DNA from: Aureococcus anophagefferens
Lineage: Eukaryota > Sar > Pelagophyceae > Pelagomonadales > Pelagomonadaceae
Reading direction: 5' to 3'
DNA: 64,000 nt
Assembly: GCF_000186865.1 (NCBI RefSeq)
Contig: NW_008705570.1
Location: 1,061,350 to 1,125,349 of the forward strand
In this document: positions 39,901-48,156 of the stretch, in pieces
How the letters are laid out: every line of letters begins with the position of its first letter
How positions within the stretch are numbered: position 1 is the first letter of the stretch
Made by a program: the position numbers and the translations under genes
The notes under the pieces: generated by a model
Seen by the model: the letters and a program-made list of their open reading frames with translations, nothing else
Databases searched by the model: none
Told to the model about the DNA's origin: nothing

Positions 39901-42164
39901 GTCAGCGAGTAGCAGACGTCGAGCTCGAGGCAGTGGAAGTCGACGGCGGACGCGCCCGACTCGAGGCCCCCGGACCCGACCGCGCCCCGTTCGCCGCGGA
40001 TCTCGTAGGTCTCGCCCCAGCCGTCGCCCCAGAGGTCCCACATCTCCATGGGCGCCCAGACGCCGTCGCAGGCGCCGTCGTCGGGCCTCGCGACGCGCGC
40101 GTCGAGCGCCGTCGGCGCGGGCGCGACGGGCCCGTCCGCGTCGGGGAAGCCCGGGCACGACGCCGCGAGCGACGCGGTCCCCGCCTCGAGCGCGACGAAG
40201 CTCCGCGGCTCCTCGCAGGACACCGTCGTCCGCCAGAAGGCGTCCGCGTCCGCGGGCGCCGCGCCGGCGAACGCGGGCCCGAGGGTCCAGAAGCAGGGCG
40301 CGAAGACGCCCGGCCGCCCGCCGCTCACGTCGACGCGGTAGCAGCCGTCGCCGAGGCACAGGTCGTCGCGGACGTGCGCCGACGTGCGCTTCTCGCCGGC
40401 GGCGACGAGCGCCGCGGCGCCGTCGAAGACGGCGAGCGCGCGATCCTGCCACGCGCCGCGGAGCACGAGCGCGTAGCAGCGCCGCGCGTCCGACTCGAAG
40501 ACGACGCCGCCGCCGTCGGCGCCGCAGTCGAAGCCGCAGGCGCCCGTCTGGTCGTCGTAGGCGCAGCCGGGCGTGGCCGCGCAGGCCGCGACGTCGCACG
40601 CGTAGCACGCGTCGCGCGAGCACGCGGGCGCGAGGAACCCGGCCGCGAGGTCGACGGCGCAGAGGTCGCCCGCGCCCGGCAGGCTCTGGCTCGCGCAGCC
40701 CGGCACGGCGTCGCAGGCGGACGCCGTCGCGCAGAGCGCGCAGGACGCCGGGCCGCAGGCCTGCGCGCCGCAGCCGTAGTAGGCCTCGTCCTTGCCGCAC
40801 GCGTCGCCGAACGCGCACCCGGGCGCCGCGTCGCAGAGCTGCGGCACGGGGCAGAGCTCGCAGAGCTCCGCGCGGCAGGGCCCCATGCCGTCCTCGAGGA
40901 AGCTCAGGTCCTGGGCGCACGTCCCGAAGGGCGTCGTCGAGCAGAGGAGCAGCGCGTCGCACGCGGCGCCGGCGCCGCACGCGCCGCAGTTGACGTTCGA
41001 GCACGCCAGCGCGGCGTCGTCGGCCTCGCAGCGCGTCGCGTCCTCCGAGAGCTTGCAGCCGGGCACGTAGCCGACGGCGCAGAGGTCCTCGTCGCAATTG
41101 CCGCAGGCGTAGTAGGGCACGCACGCGTCCGGGCGCGCGCACGCGAAGGACGCGCCGAGCAGCGCCGGGTCGCCCTCGTAGAGCTCGCAGGTCTCGCTCG
41201 CGCGGCAGGCGCCCTCGCCGCAGGACTCGCAGTCGTCGCAGCGCGGGTCCACGCAGAGGTCGGCGCCGTCCGCGTCCTCGACGACCGCGCAACCCGCGGC
41301 GGCGCAGGCTTCCCCCGTCCCGCAGGCCCAGCAGTGGTCCGGGGAGCAGTCCCGGGCCTCGACGCACAGGCCCTCGTGGCGCATGCAGCCGTCCGTGGCG
41401 TCGCAGTCGTCCTCGAGGCAAAAGTAGCAGTTCGTCGGCGAGCAGGCCTCGACGCAGAGCTTGGGTCGGAAGTCGTCGTCCGCGCCGGCGAAGAGGTCGG
41501 AGGCGTCGACGAGGTCGCAGCCCCGGGCCTCGCACTCGTCTTCCCCGCAGACGTGGCACTTGCCCGCGCCGCACGCCTCGGCGCAGTAGTCGCCGAGCCA
41601 CTCGCAGCCGTCCGCGGCGCCGCACTCGGCCTCGGCGCACGCCCAGCAGTCGTAGTCGCCCGAGCACTCCCGGAACGCCGTGCAGCTCGGGTGGAAGTAG
41701 TCCGCCGCCCCGGGCCCGCCGCGCGGCGCGTCGAGCATGCACCCGTCGACGCCCGCGCACTCGTCGAGGCCGCAGGCGAAGCACGTCGCCGCCCCGCACG
41801 CGTGATTCGTGTCGCAGAACGGGTAGTCGCCGCCGACCCACGCGCAGCCGTCGCCCGCGGCGTCGCACTCGTCCGCCGCGCGGCAGGACCAGCACGCCGT
41901 CTCGGAGCAGGTCTCGCCGCAGTAGTCGAACTCGGCCTCGTAGAAGCAGCCCGCGGCCTCGCAGCTCGACGCCGTCGGGCAGGACCAGCACTCGGCGTGC
42001 TCGCAGGCGTCGTCGCCGGCGTCGAGGCGGCGGCGCGACCAGGCCTCGACGAGGCGCCGCCACGCGGGCGAGTCCGCCTCCGCCGGCGGCGCTGCGACGC
42101 CGCCGGCGGACGGCCGCGACGCCGCGACGAGCGGCAGCAGCCGCGCGACCCAAAGCGCCGCCAT
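33984..42164 (-). CDS. Giant Cys-rich, beta-helix-repeat, multi-TM cell-surface protein
   Basis: About 2,590 residues once introners C and B2 are removed (exons 42164-39156, 38971-38181, 37971-33984). Order: signal peptide (MAALWVARLLPLVAA); ~17 PSI-like Cys units (CWSCRAADECDAAGDGCAW pattern); a DLWGDGWGETYEI module; a long Gly/Ala beta-helix region of Pmp type (GGGVASGDSV, GGGVHVAETSTVDL, GGALYGGAMSSLSL); an Ig/filamin-like stretch (LHVRSGVAAPPVSVTLLD); a GCC2/GCC3-like Cys domain (CPRDADCAFDGG, CAFCEAGFVHDRFDGSCVDC); several TM helices (VAVVFVGLGLLFVAAAVAVV, PVGVPLLCFVLLW); and a cytosolic tail. Frame changes lie near 36790, 36150 and 35028. The last is an extra T inside a TM helix; the other two could be 46-nt introns. 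Family resembles algal TRP-like/Pmp surface proteins; adhesion or sensing is inferred. Confidence 0.7.
37972..38172 (-). mobile_element. Introner element B2 (family B) forming a GT-AG intron
   Basis: 201 bp on the minus strand, flanked by GTCCGCGA (38173-38180 and 37964-37971). Starts CTGTGTGGAAATCAACC and ends TTTGGAATCCACACAG, perfect inverted ends over CTGTGTGGA. Removing 37972-38180 joins CAC GC|G TCC GCG AGC in phase 2 and links HASA to SRCRFVRAV in the giant surface protein. It aligns with B1 over its whole length (shared TCCCCACCAAACTTCAGAAC and CGGCTGATTTTTGGACG). Confidence 0.9.
38972..39147 (-). mobile_element. Introner element C (inverted relative to families A and B) forming a GC-AG intron
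   Basis: 176 bp, flanked on the minus strand by GCGCGCGG (39148-39155) and GCGCTCGG (38964-38971), one mismatch. Ends: CCGGGCGGGACACAAAAG on the left and TTTCCGGCACAG on the right in gene sense. Removing 38972-39155 as a GC-AG intron joins NCH|ALGGHGGAIYSYYG in phase 0, perfect for the beta-helix repeat pattern. Its interior matches family B only as reverse complement (CGATTCGGCTCATGTTGGGACGA on the plus strand), so this copy sits in the opposite orientation with respect to transcription. Confidence 0.82.
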
Positions 42165-42291
42165 GGTGGCCGCCGCCTTCGAGGAGTTTCGAGGCTTCTT
42201 GACCTTCACCGCTCCTTCACCGTCGGTCGAGGACCCCCTAAGGACCCCCGCGGACGATCGGGGAGACCGGCCACGCTCCTCTATGACCGCC

Positions 42292-43182
42292 TCACCGTCG
42301 CCACTCGCACTCGAAGCTCTCCGTGGCGGAGTACTTGCAGTTGCACCGCGTGTTGAAGAGCTCCCGCTCGAAGTCCGGGAACCAGCCGCGCCAGCGCGCC
42401 TCCGCGACCATGATGGACCGGTTGAGGCCGTTGTCCTCGAAGGACTCGACGACGGCGTCGGACATGAAGAAGTAGAGGTAGTCGTCGTAGATGCGGTAGG
42501 CCCGCGTGTCCACGGGAGGCCCGAGGTTCGCGGCCGTCCAAGAAAATCCGTTGGCGTCGAACTCGGACGCGAGGCCGTAGGCGCAGAAGCCGCCGAAGCG
42601 CGGCTCGTAGCGGCCCGGGTCGTCGACGAAGGCGCGCCGGTTGATCGCGTTCTTGAAGTACCAGCGGTAGCCCTTGTAGTCGTAGGAGAAGTCGCGGCCG
42701 CCCTCGATGAGGTTGCCGTGGAACGGCGAGACGACGTCGAGGCCGTTGAGCACGGGCACCTTGGACGTCGTGCAGTTGCAGTCCTCCTTGCACGCCGTCG
42801 CGTGGTACTCGAAGGGCGCGTCGTCCGTGGCGTTGGCCGCGGGCGCGGCCGCGCCGTCGTCGTCGCCGGGCCGCGGCGGCGACGGCCGCGTCGTCGCCGT
42901 CGGCCAGGGCACGAAGGCGTTCGCCGCCGCGGCGGTCGGCGCCGGCGTCGCGATCTGCGCCGACGCGAGGGTCGCCGCGTGCGGGGCGAGCGGCGCGGCG
43001 GCGAGCGGCGCTTCGAGCGGACGTCGCCGCGCCGTGACCGCCGCGGCGGCGAACATGGCCGTCGCCGCGATGGCGGCGCCCGCGAGGGCCCGGCGGCCGG
43101 ATCGCGGGGCGGGCGGCCGCGCGGGCGCGTCGAGGGCGTCGGCCTCGGTCCCCCGAGGGCTGCCCATCTCAGAGTGCGCCAT
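42292..43182 (-). CDS. Type II membrane protein with YHS-like domain
   Basis: 296 residues starting MAHSEMGSPRGTEADA. One TM helix (AGAAIAATAMFAAAAV) at ~35-52, then an Ala/Pro-rich stem. Cys motif CKEDCNCTTSKVPVLNGLDVVSP leads into YDYKGYRWYFKNAINRRAFVDDPGRY and FGGFCAYGLA, which fits the YHS pattern (tyrosine-rich strand, F..pxxY, GGYCA). Known of the family: YHS domains bind metal or act as small structural units. Tail has CNCKYSATESFECEWRR. 127 bp upstream of the giant gene on the same strand, divergent from the kinase-like gene. Confidence 0.65.
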   Translation of the reverse strand: MAHSEMGSPRGTEADALDAPARPPAPRSGRRALAGAAIAATAMFAAAAVTARRRPLEAPLAAAPLAPHAATLASAQIATPAPTAAAANAFVPWPTATTRPSPPRPGDDDGAAAPAANATDDAPFEYHATACKEDCNCTTSKVPVLNGLDVVSPFHGNLIEGGRDFSYDYKGYRWYFKNAINRRAFVDDPGRYEPRFGGFCAYGLASEFDANGFSWTAANLGPPVDTRAYRIYDDYLYFFMSDAVVESFEDNGLNRSIMVAEARWRGWFPDFERELFNTRCNCKYSATESFECEWRR

Positions 43183-43245
43183 CGATTTGGCCACAAGTGC
43201 GGGTTGATATTCGCCGTCAAACAAAACGCTGCCCTTTTGTGCACT
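43183..43245. promoter_or_regulatory. 63-bp divergent promoter region (YHS-like / kinase-like)
   Basis: Only 63 bases separate the two divergent start codons. The stretch is A/T-richer than both genes (GATATTCGCCGTCAAACAAAAC) and must hold both 5' leaders or overlap them. No TATA box recognised. Confidence 0.4.
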
Positions 43246-44217
43246 ATGGTGGCCCTCTCTTTGCCCATCCCCAAGGAGCCCGTCGCCCGGGACGAGCCGA
43301 CGGCGGCCGACGGCGACGGGCTGCCGCCCTTCTTCGAGCTCTGGCTGTCGCAGAAGCTCGGGAAGACCGTGCGAAGCGTCCGCCTCCTCGACGAGCCGCC
43401 GAGCGCGCTCTCGCGCGTCCAGGTCGTCGAGGCGGCCTGCGAAGACGGGTCGTTCGTCGAGCTCGTGCTCAAGTCGACGCGCTTCCCCGTGCCCGCCGCC
43501 CGCGTCGCCCTCGGCCTCGCGCGCGAGGCCGACTTCTACAACGACGTCGCGCCGCGCCTCGGCGCGCTCGTCCCCCGCTGCTACTTCGCGGGCGGCGACG
43601 TCGCGACGGGCGACATGATGGTCCTCCTGGAGCGGCGCGCGCCCGGCGAGGCGGACCACGCCGCCGCCGCGCGCGCCTACGCGGCGCTCCACGCGGCGAC
43701 GTGGGGCGCGCCGCGGCGGCACTGGCATCGCGCCGCGGCGCCCGACGCGGCCGCGTGGCGCCGGCTCGGGGCGAGCGTGACGGTTGACGCGCGCCTCGCG
43801 GCGCGCGCCGCCGCGGGCGCCGCGGCCTACGACGGGCCCGTGTGCCTCTGCCACGGCCACGCGCGCGCGGACCACGCCGTCGCCGGCGGTTTCGCGAGCT
43901 TCGGCCTCGCCGGCGTCGGGCCGGCGACGGCGGACCTCGGCGCCTACTGCATCGCGGCCCTCGCGCCCGAGGAGCGCCGGGCGACGGAGCGCGCGCTCGT
44001 CGCGACGTACGCGCGCGCGCTCGACGCGGAGCTCGCCGCCGCGGGCCTCGACGCGGCCGCGGCCGCGCCGGACGCGTGCTGGCGCCGCTACGTCGACGGC
44101 GGCGTCGCCGCGTGGCTCGCCCTCCTCCCGGACCTCGCGCCGACGCTCCCGCCGGGCGAGGCCCAGACCATCGCGGACCGCCTCGCCGCGTTCGTCGACG
44201 ACCACCCGGGCGCCTAG
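43246..44217 (+). CDS. Aminoglycoside/ecdysteroid-kinase-like protein (PKL fold)
   Basis: 323 residues starting MVALSLPIPKEPVARDE. The N-lobe has FVELVLKSTRF (Lys of the ATP site) and LAREADFYNDVAPRL (Glu partner), MVLLERRAPGE (hinge), AARAYAALHAATWG, then the catalytic loop CLCHGHARADHAVAGG. The HGD core of the family becomes HGHARAD, so Asp is displaced by three residues. GLAGVGPATADLGAYCIAAL stands where the metal-binding DxxxxGPxxxDLA motif is expected, but its first Asp is missing. The fold is recognisable; activity may be altered or lost. Confidence 0.6.
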   Translation: MVALSLPIPKEPVARDEPTAADGDGLPPFFELWLSQKLGKTVRSVRLLDEPPSALSRVQVVEAACEDGSFVELVLKSTRFPVPAARVALGLAREADFYNDVAPRLGALVPRCYFAGGDVATGDMMVLLERRAPGEADHAAAARAYAALHAATWGAPRRHWHRAAAPDAAAWRRLGASVTVDARLAARAAAGAAAYDGPVCLCHGHARADHAVAGGFASFGLAGVGPATADLGAYCIAALAPEERRATERALVATYARALDAELAAAGLDAAAAAPDACWRRYVDGGVAAWLALLPDLAPTLPPGEAQTIADRLAAFVDDHPGA

Positions 44218-44423
44218 GCCGCCGGCGGCGGCGCGGAGCAGGGGGGGCACGATGTCCTTCGGTTCTTACACGTCTCGTTACGCGGGGTTCGACGCAGCGC
44301 CACTGGCAACTCGACTTCTGGCGGCCGCGGCACACGCACGGTAAATTTGGACGAAGGTAAGCTAGTTATCACATGCCAGGCTAGTCATCCGGGCTCGTTA
44401 TCCCCCCCGACGGCGACCTGCGC

Positions 44424-45842
44424 TCAGAAGTTACTCACGTGCGTGGCGTCGAAGGGCCGGAGCTTGTCGACGGCGCCGTAGGCCGCCATGGCGTGGGCCC
44501 GGCCGCCGAGGAAGGCGCGCGCGGTGGCGCGGAGGTCCTCGGGCGATACCGCGTCGACGCGCGCGAGGAGCTCGGCGAGGGGCACGCGGCGGTCGTAGGT
44601 GAGGAACTGGCGGCCGATCTCCTCGCAGACGTGGGCGAGCGCGTCGAGCTGGGAGATGACGTTCGCCTTGAGCTGCGCCTTCGCGCGCGCGACGGCGTCG
44701 TCGTCCATGAGGTCGCCGCGGCCGAGCGCGGCGAGGTGACCCATCGTCGCGGCGACGGCGGCGTCGCAGCCCGACGCCGGCGCCACGAGGTAGAGGCCGA
44801 AGAGGCCGCCGTCCTTGTAGCACGTGTTGAACGTCACGTACGAGTGGCAGTCGTCGGACGCCGCGAGAACGCGCGCGAGCGCGCCCGGCGCGCCGCCGGC
44901 GCCGCCCGCCGCCGGGTTGAGCCGGTCCCACTGGCCCAGCAGCGTCTGGAGCACCATGAGCGGCACCGCGTACTTGGACGTCCACGACGCGCCGGAAAAC
45001 GCGAGCGCGACGTGCGCGCGCGGCTCGTCGGCGTCGGGCCGCCGCACCTCCGTCGGCGTGAAGACGGCCGCGTCGAAGTCCGCGGGGAAGGTCGTCTGGG
45101 AGCTCCGCGGCCGCGCGCCCCAGTGCTCCGATGCCAGGTCGACGACGGCGCCGTGGTCCAAGTTGCCCGCGGCGGCGACGACCATGCGCGGCGCGGTGTA
45201 GTGCGTCCGCACGTAGGCGTCCAAATCGTCGCGCGAGATGGTCCGGATGTTCGCCTCGGGCCCCAAGATCGTGCGGCCCAGGCCGCCGCCGCGGTACGCG
45301 GCCTCGTGGAGCAAATCCAAGATGAGCTCCTCGTGCTGCTTGTTCACCTCCTCCATCTCCCTCAATATGACATCGCGCTCGCGCTCCACGGCGCCCGCGT
45401 CCAGGAGGGAGTTCTGGAGGATGTCGCCCAGGATCTCCATGCCCGCGCCGACGTCCTCCTTGAAGAGCTTCGCGTAGTAGACCGTCTGCTCGCGCGACGT
45501 GTACGCGTTGAGGTGCGCGCCCATGTCCTCGACCTCGACCTCGAGGGACCGCTGGCTCCGCTTCGCCGTGCCCTTGAAGGCGATGTGCTCCAGGAAGTGG
45601 GCGCTGCCGTTGTTCGACGCCGCCTCGTAGCGGCTGCCGGCGTCGATCCACACGCCCAGGGTCACGGTCTCGCACTCCGCGGGCGTGCGCTCCGTCGCGA
45701 CGCGCAGGCCGTTGGGGAGCGTCGAGCACTCCGTCAGCTCCGGCAGGGCGCCGAAGAAGCGCCGGGCCCCGAGGTCGCGGCCGAGGCGGCGAGCGGCAAG
45801 CATCGCGCCGCGCGGCTTCGCAGAGGCCAGCATTCGCTGCAT
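44424..45842 (-). CDS. Mitochondrial processing peptidase beta subunit (M16)
   Basis: 472 residues. Start at ATG 45842, giving MQRMLASAKPRGAMLAARRLG, an Arg-rich mitochondrial presequence. The zinc motif HFLEH is at residues 82-86, with distal Glu in the block ERDVILREMEEVNKQHEE. LPNGLRVATE, GVWIDAGSRYE, HLNAYTSREQTVYYAK, GRTILGPEANI and the flexible glycine-rich loop are all typical of beta-MPP. Known role: cleaves presequences from imported mitochondrial proteins as a heterodimer with alpha-MPP; in some lineages also core I of complex III. Complete zinc motif means catalytic. Confidence 0.9.
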   Translation of the reverse strand: MQRMLASAKPRGAMLAARRLGRDLGARRFFGALPELTECSTLPNGLRVATERTPAECETVTLGVWIDAGSRYEAASNNGSAHFLEHIAFKGTAKRSQRSLEVEVEDMGAHLNAYTSREQTVYYAKLFKEDVGAGMEILGDILQNSLLDAGAVERERDVILREMEEVNKQHEELILDLLHEAAYRGGGLGRTILGPEANIRTISRDDLDAYVRTHYTAPRMVVAAAGNLDHGAVVDLASEHWGARPRSSQTTFPADFDAAVFTPTEVRRPDADEPRAHVALAFSGASWTSKYAVPLMVLQTLLGQWDRLNPAAGGAGGAPGALARVLAASDDCHSYVTFNTCYKDGGLFGLYLVAPASGCDAAVAATMGHLAALGRGDLMDDDAVARAKAQLKANVISQLDALAHVCEEIGRQFLTYDRRVPLAELLARVDAVSPEDLRATARAFLGGRAHAMAAYGAVDKLRPFDATHVSNF

Positions 45843-46001
45843 CGCGCCGCGATACTCCCTCGTCCGGCCTGTGCGACGCCTCAAGTGACGCCTCTGTGTG
45901 TGGACGCCGTCAATTACGCCGTCGCCACCGGTCGCCGGACAACCGCGGGGGGCTCAACAGGCACGAATTAAAGCACGAGGGGCGTCCCGCCCGGCCGGCC
46001 C

Positions 46002-47159
46002 CTAGGGCGGCGCGGCGATGTCCAGCGCGACGTCGCGGGGCGCCGCGGACGGGCGGCGGTGGAGGACCGCGTCCGACGCGTGCGCCGCGCCGCTCGCCGC
46101 GTGCGCCGCCGCGCCGGACGCGCGGTGGACGACGCCCCCGGCGACGTGCGCCGCGCCGGCCGCGCCGTGGACGACGCCCCCGGCGACGTCGGCCGCGCCG
46201 TGCGCGACGACCTCCCCGGCGGCGCGCTCCGCGGCGGTCGCGGCGTCCGACGCGGCGAGCTTCACCTTGGACGCCGCGCGCGCCGCGGCCTCCTTGGCGG
46301 CCGCCATGTTCGACTCGATGAGGTCCGTTGTCACGCCGATGGCCATGGCGATGATGCCGACGCCGATGAGGATGAAGAGCACCTCCCAGAGCGTGACGTC
46401 GCGGATGCTGTAGTCGCCGAAGCCGATCGTCGACAGCGTCACGAACGCGTAGTAGCACCCGTTGCCCAAAGTCCAGCCCATCTCCTCGGACGCGTGGTAC
46501 CCGTAGGCCAGCACGAAGAGGAACGGCAGCGCGAACACGAACATGCACATGCACCCCTGGAAGGCCTTCGTGTCGCCTGCGGACGGCGGCGTGAGGGGGA
46601 GAAACAGGGACGGGGGGACGCCGCGCGCCTTTTCACCGATGCTCGCGAGGTCGTGGTGCACCTTCTTGTTGAGGCGCGCGATGCCCGCCATGAAGTAGCC
46701 CAGGGCGATGACGCCGGGGAAGAAGATGATTACGACGAGGACCTTGCCGCCCGCCGTCGCGGGCGTGAACGTGCCGTAGCCGATGGTCGTGAAGATCGTG
46801 AACGCGAAGTAGAACGACCCGATCCAGTTCCAGTTGCAGTGCTTGAGCTTCGACGTGCACTTGGAGTCGAGGTCCGCGCGGTTGCAGCGGCCGCAGCGCG
46901 GCGTCGGCACGGAGAGCGCGTCGACGATGTCCGCGTAGTCCGACTTCGTGATGTTGTACTTGGCCCGCATGCCGGCGAGCGTCACGCGGGCGTGCATCGC
47001 GCGGCTGAGCTCCTTGGGCGTCTCGATGGCCTGGAACGCCGACGCCGCGCAGGCCGTGAGCACGAAGAGGAGCACGACGGACTTCCATCCCCGCCATCCG
47101 CCCCGCTGCCCACCATCGTCTAACCAAAAACACTTTTTGTTTTCATTGAACCTAAACAT
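46002..47159 (-). CDS. Two-pore-domain potassium channel (K2P)
   Basis: 385 residues from MFRFNENKKCFWLDDGGQ. TM1 (SVVLLFVLTACAASAF), a Cys-containing extracellular loop, pore 1 with filter TIGYGT, TM2 (VLVVIIFFPGVIALGYFMAG), a cytosolic linker, TM3 (CMFVFALPFLFVLAYGY), pore 2 with filter TIGFGD, TM4 (EVLFILIGVGIIAMAIGV) and an Ala/His-rich tail. Two filters of this type in one chain define K2P channels, which set background K+ conductance. The tail (about 100 residues, AHGAADVAGGVVHGAAGAAH) is low complexity. Start is only 24 bp from the divergent SGNH gene. Confidence 0.85.
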   Translation of the reverse strand: MFRFNENKKCFWLDDGGQRGGWRGWKSVVLLFVLTACAASAFQAIETPKELSRAMHARVTLAGMRAKYNITKSDYADIVDALSVPTPRCGRCNRADLDSKCTSKLKHCNWNWIGSFYFAFTIFTTIGYGTFTPATAGGKVLVVIIFFPGVIALGYFMAGIARLNKKVHHDLASIGEKARGVPPSLFLPLTPPSAGDTKAFQGCMCMFVFALPFLFVLAYGYHASEEMGWTLGNGCYYAFVTLSTIGFGDYSIRDVTLWEVLFILIGVGIIAMAIGVTTDLIESNMAAAKEAAARAASKVKLAASDAATAAERAAGEVVAHGAADVAGGVVHGAAGAAHVAGGVVHRASGAAAHAASGAAHASDAVLHRRPSAAPRDVALDIAAPP

Positions 47160-47183
47160 CGGCCCGAGGCTGGGTCGTGGCCG
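47160..47183. promoter_or_regulatory. 24-bp divergent gap between K2P and SGNH start codons
   Basis: The two ATGs are separated by 24 bases. Either the 5' leaders overlap in antisense or both genes start with almost leaderless mRNAs. The A/T-rich block just inside the K2P gene (47120-47160, CAAAAACACTTTTTGTTTTC) may be part of the SGNH promoter. Confidence 0.4.
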
Positions 47184-48140
47184 ATGAAGGCCTCGATGAG
47201 GCTTCTCGGCGTCTGGGCTGCACTGCTTGCGTTGCCCATCGCAATTGCGAGGAACGCGACGTCGTGCTGGGGCAGCTGCGGCGTCTTCGACGACGAGCGC
47301 TGCTCCGTGTCGGAGGCGTCGTCGGTGCTGGTACTTGGCGACAGCGTGACGCAGAGCTTCATGCCGGCGCTGGAGGAGCTGCTGCGGCCCCTGGGCCTCG
47401 CACCGATCATGCCCTCGGGTGAGTCGCGCAAGGGCTGGTGCGGCTCTTCCCACGGGCTGCGAGGATGTTTGGAGCCCCTCGTCGACGGACGCCGCTTCGC
47501 GGTCGTCTATTTCAATTGGGGTTTACACGACATCAAGCCCCACACCTACGCCAAGGTCTCGCGCGCGGAGTACCGCAGCAATATGATCGACGCGTTCCGT
47601 CTGCTGAACGCGTCGACGCGCAGTCTCGTGTTTGCGACGACGACCCCGGTCGGCGCGCGAAACGCGAAGCGCGGCGACGGCGACGTCGTCGAGCTCAACG
47701 CGGTCGCGCGCGAGGTCTTCGCCGACACGGCCGTCCTCGACTTGTACGCGGCCGTCGTCGACGAGTGCCGGAAGACCTACCCGGGATTCCCGGAACAGTC
47801 GGACTGCCCGCGAATGCAAACCGACGAAATCCACCCGACGGCCGCGGGGCAGCGCCTGCTCGCGCTCCTCGCGGCGTCGGCCATCCTCCAGGCCGCCGAG
47901 GCGCCCATCGGCGAGGCCGTCGTCAACGCGTCCGCCGCGTCCTGCGTCCGCGACGTGCGCTACTACGACTCCCGCGCGCGCGACGGGAAGGAGCCGCGCT
48001 GGTGGATCATCGCCATCGCCGGCGCCGTCCTCGTCGTGCTCGCAGTGCTGGCCGCGGCCCTGCGCTGCCGCCGCGCAACCCCCCGACCCGAATCCCCGAC
48101 GTCCGGCGTCGCCCTCGTCCCCGCGGCCGCGCTCGCGTGA
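47184..48140 (+). CDS. SGNH/GDSL-type hydrolase, membrane anchored
   Basis: 318 residues. Signal peptide MRLLGVWAALLALPIAIA, then block I LVLGDSVTQSF with the nucleophile Ser, block III-like VVYFNWGLHDIKPHT (Asn), and DEIHPTAAGQ with the catalytic Asp/His pair. C-terminal TM helix (WWIIAIAGAVLVVLAVLAAAL) and short basic tail give a type I membrane protein with an outward-facing enzyme. Known of the family: esterases/acetylhydrolases acting on lipids or acetylated glycans. Stop is 16 bp from the convergent CLC stop. Confidence 0.8.
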   Translation: MKASMRLLGVWAALLALPIAIARNATSCWGSCGVFDDERCSVSEASSVLVLGDSVTQSFMPALEELLRPLGLAPIMPSGESRKGWCGSSHGLRGCLEPLVDGRRFAVVYFNWGLHDIKPHTYAKVSRAEYRSNMIDAFRLLNASTRSLVFATTTPVGARNAKRGDGDVVELNAVAREVFADTAVLDLYAAVVDECRKTYPGFPEQSDCPRMQTDEIHPTAAGQRLLALLAASAILQAAEAPIGEAVVNASAASCVRDVRYYDSRARDGKEPRWWIIAIAGAVLVVLAVLAAALRCRRATPRPESPTSGVALVPAAALA

Positions 48141-48156
48141 GACAGACAGTAATACG

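Noticed and set aside
42165..43472. Minus-strand extension of the giant gene's open frame upstream to 43472
   Set aside because: The extra 436 residues are Arg/Pro-rich shadow of the antisense-coded YHS-like and kinase-like genes; a clean signal peptide starts at 42164.
44251..44343. Small plus-strand ORF MSFGSYTSRYAGFD... (30 residues)
   Set aside because: Too short and without homology or conserved context; it lies in the 3' gap between kinase-like and MPP genes.
46585..46645. Possible 52-nt GC-AG intron inside the K2P linker (GCGCGCGGCG to GTCCGCAG)
   Set aside because: Removing it would shift the frame of the downstream pore domain, which reads correctly without splicing.
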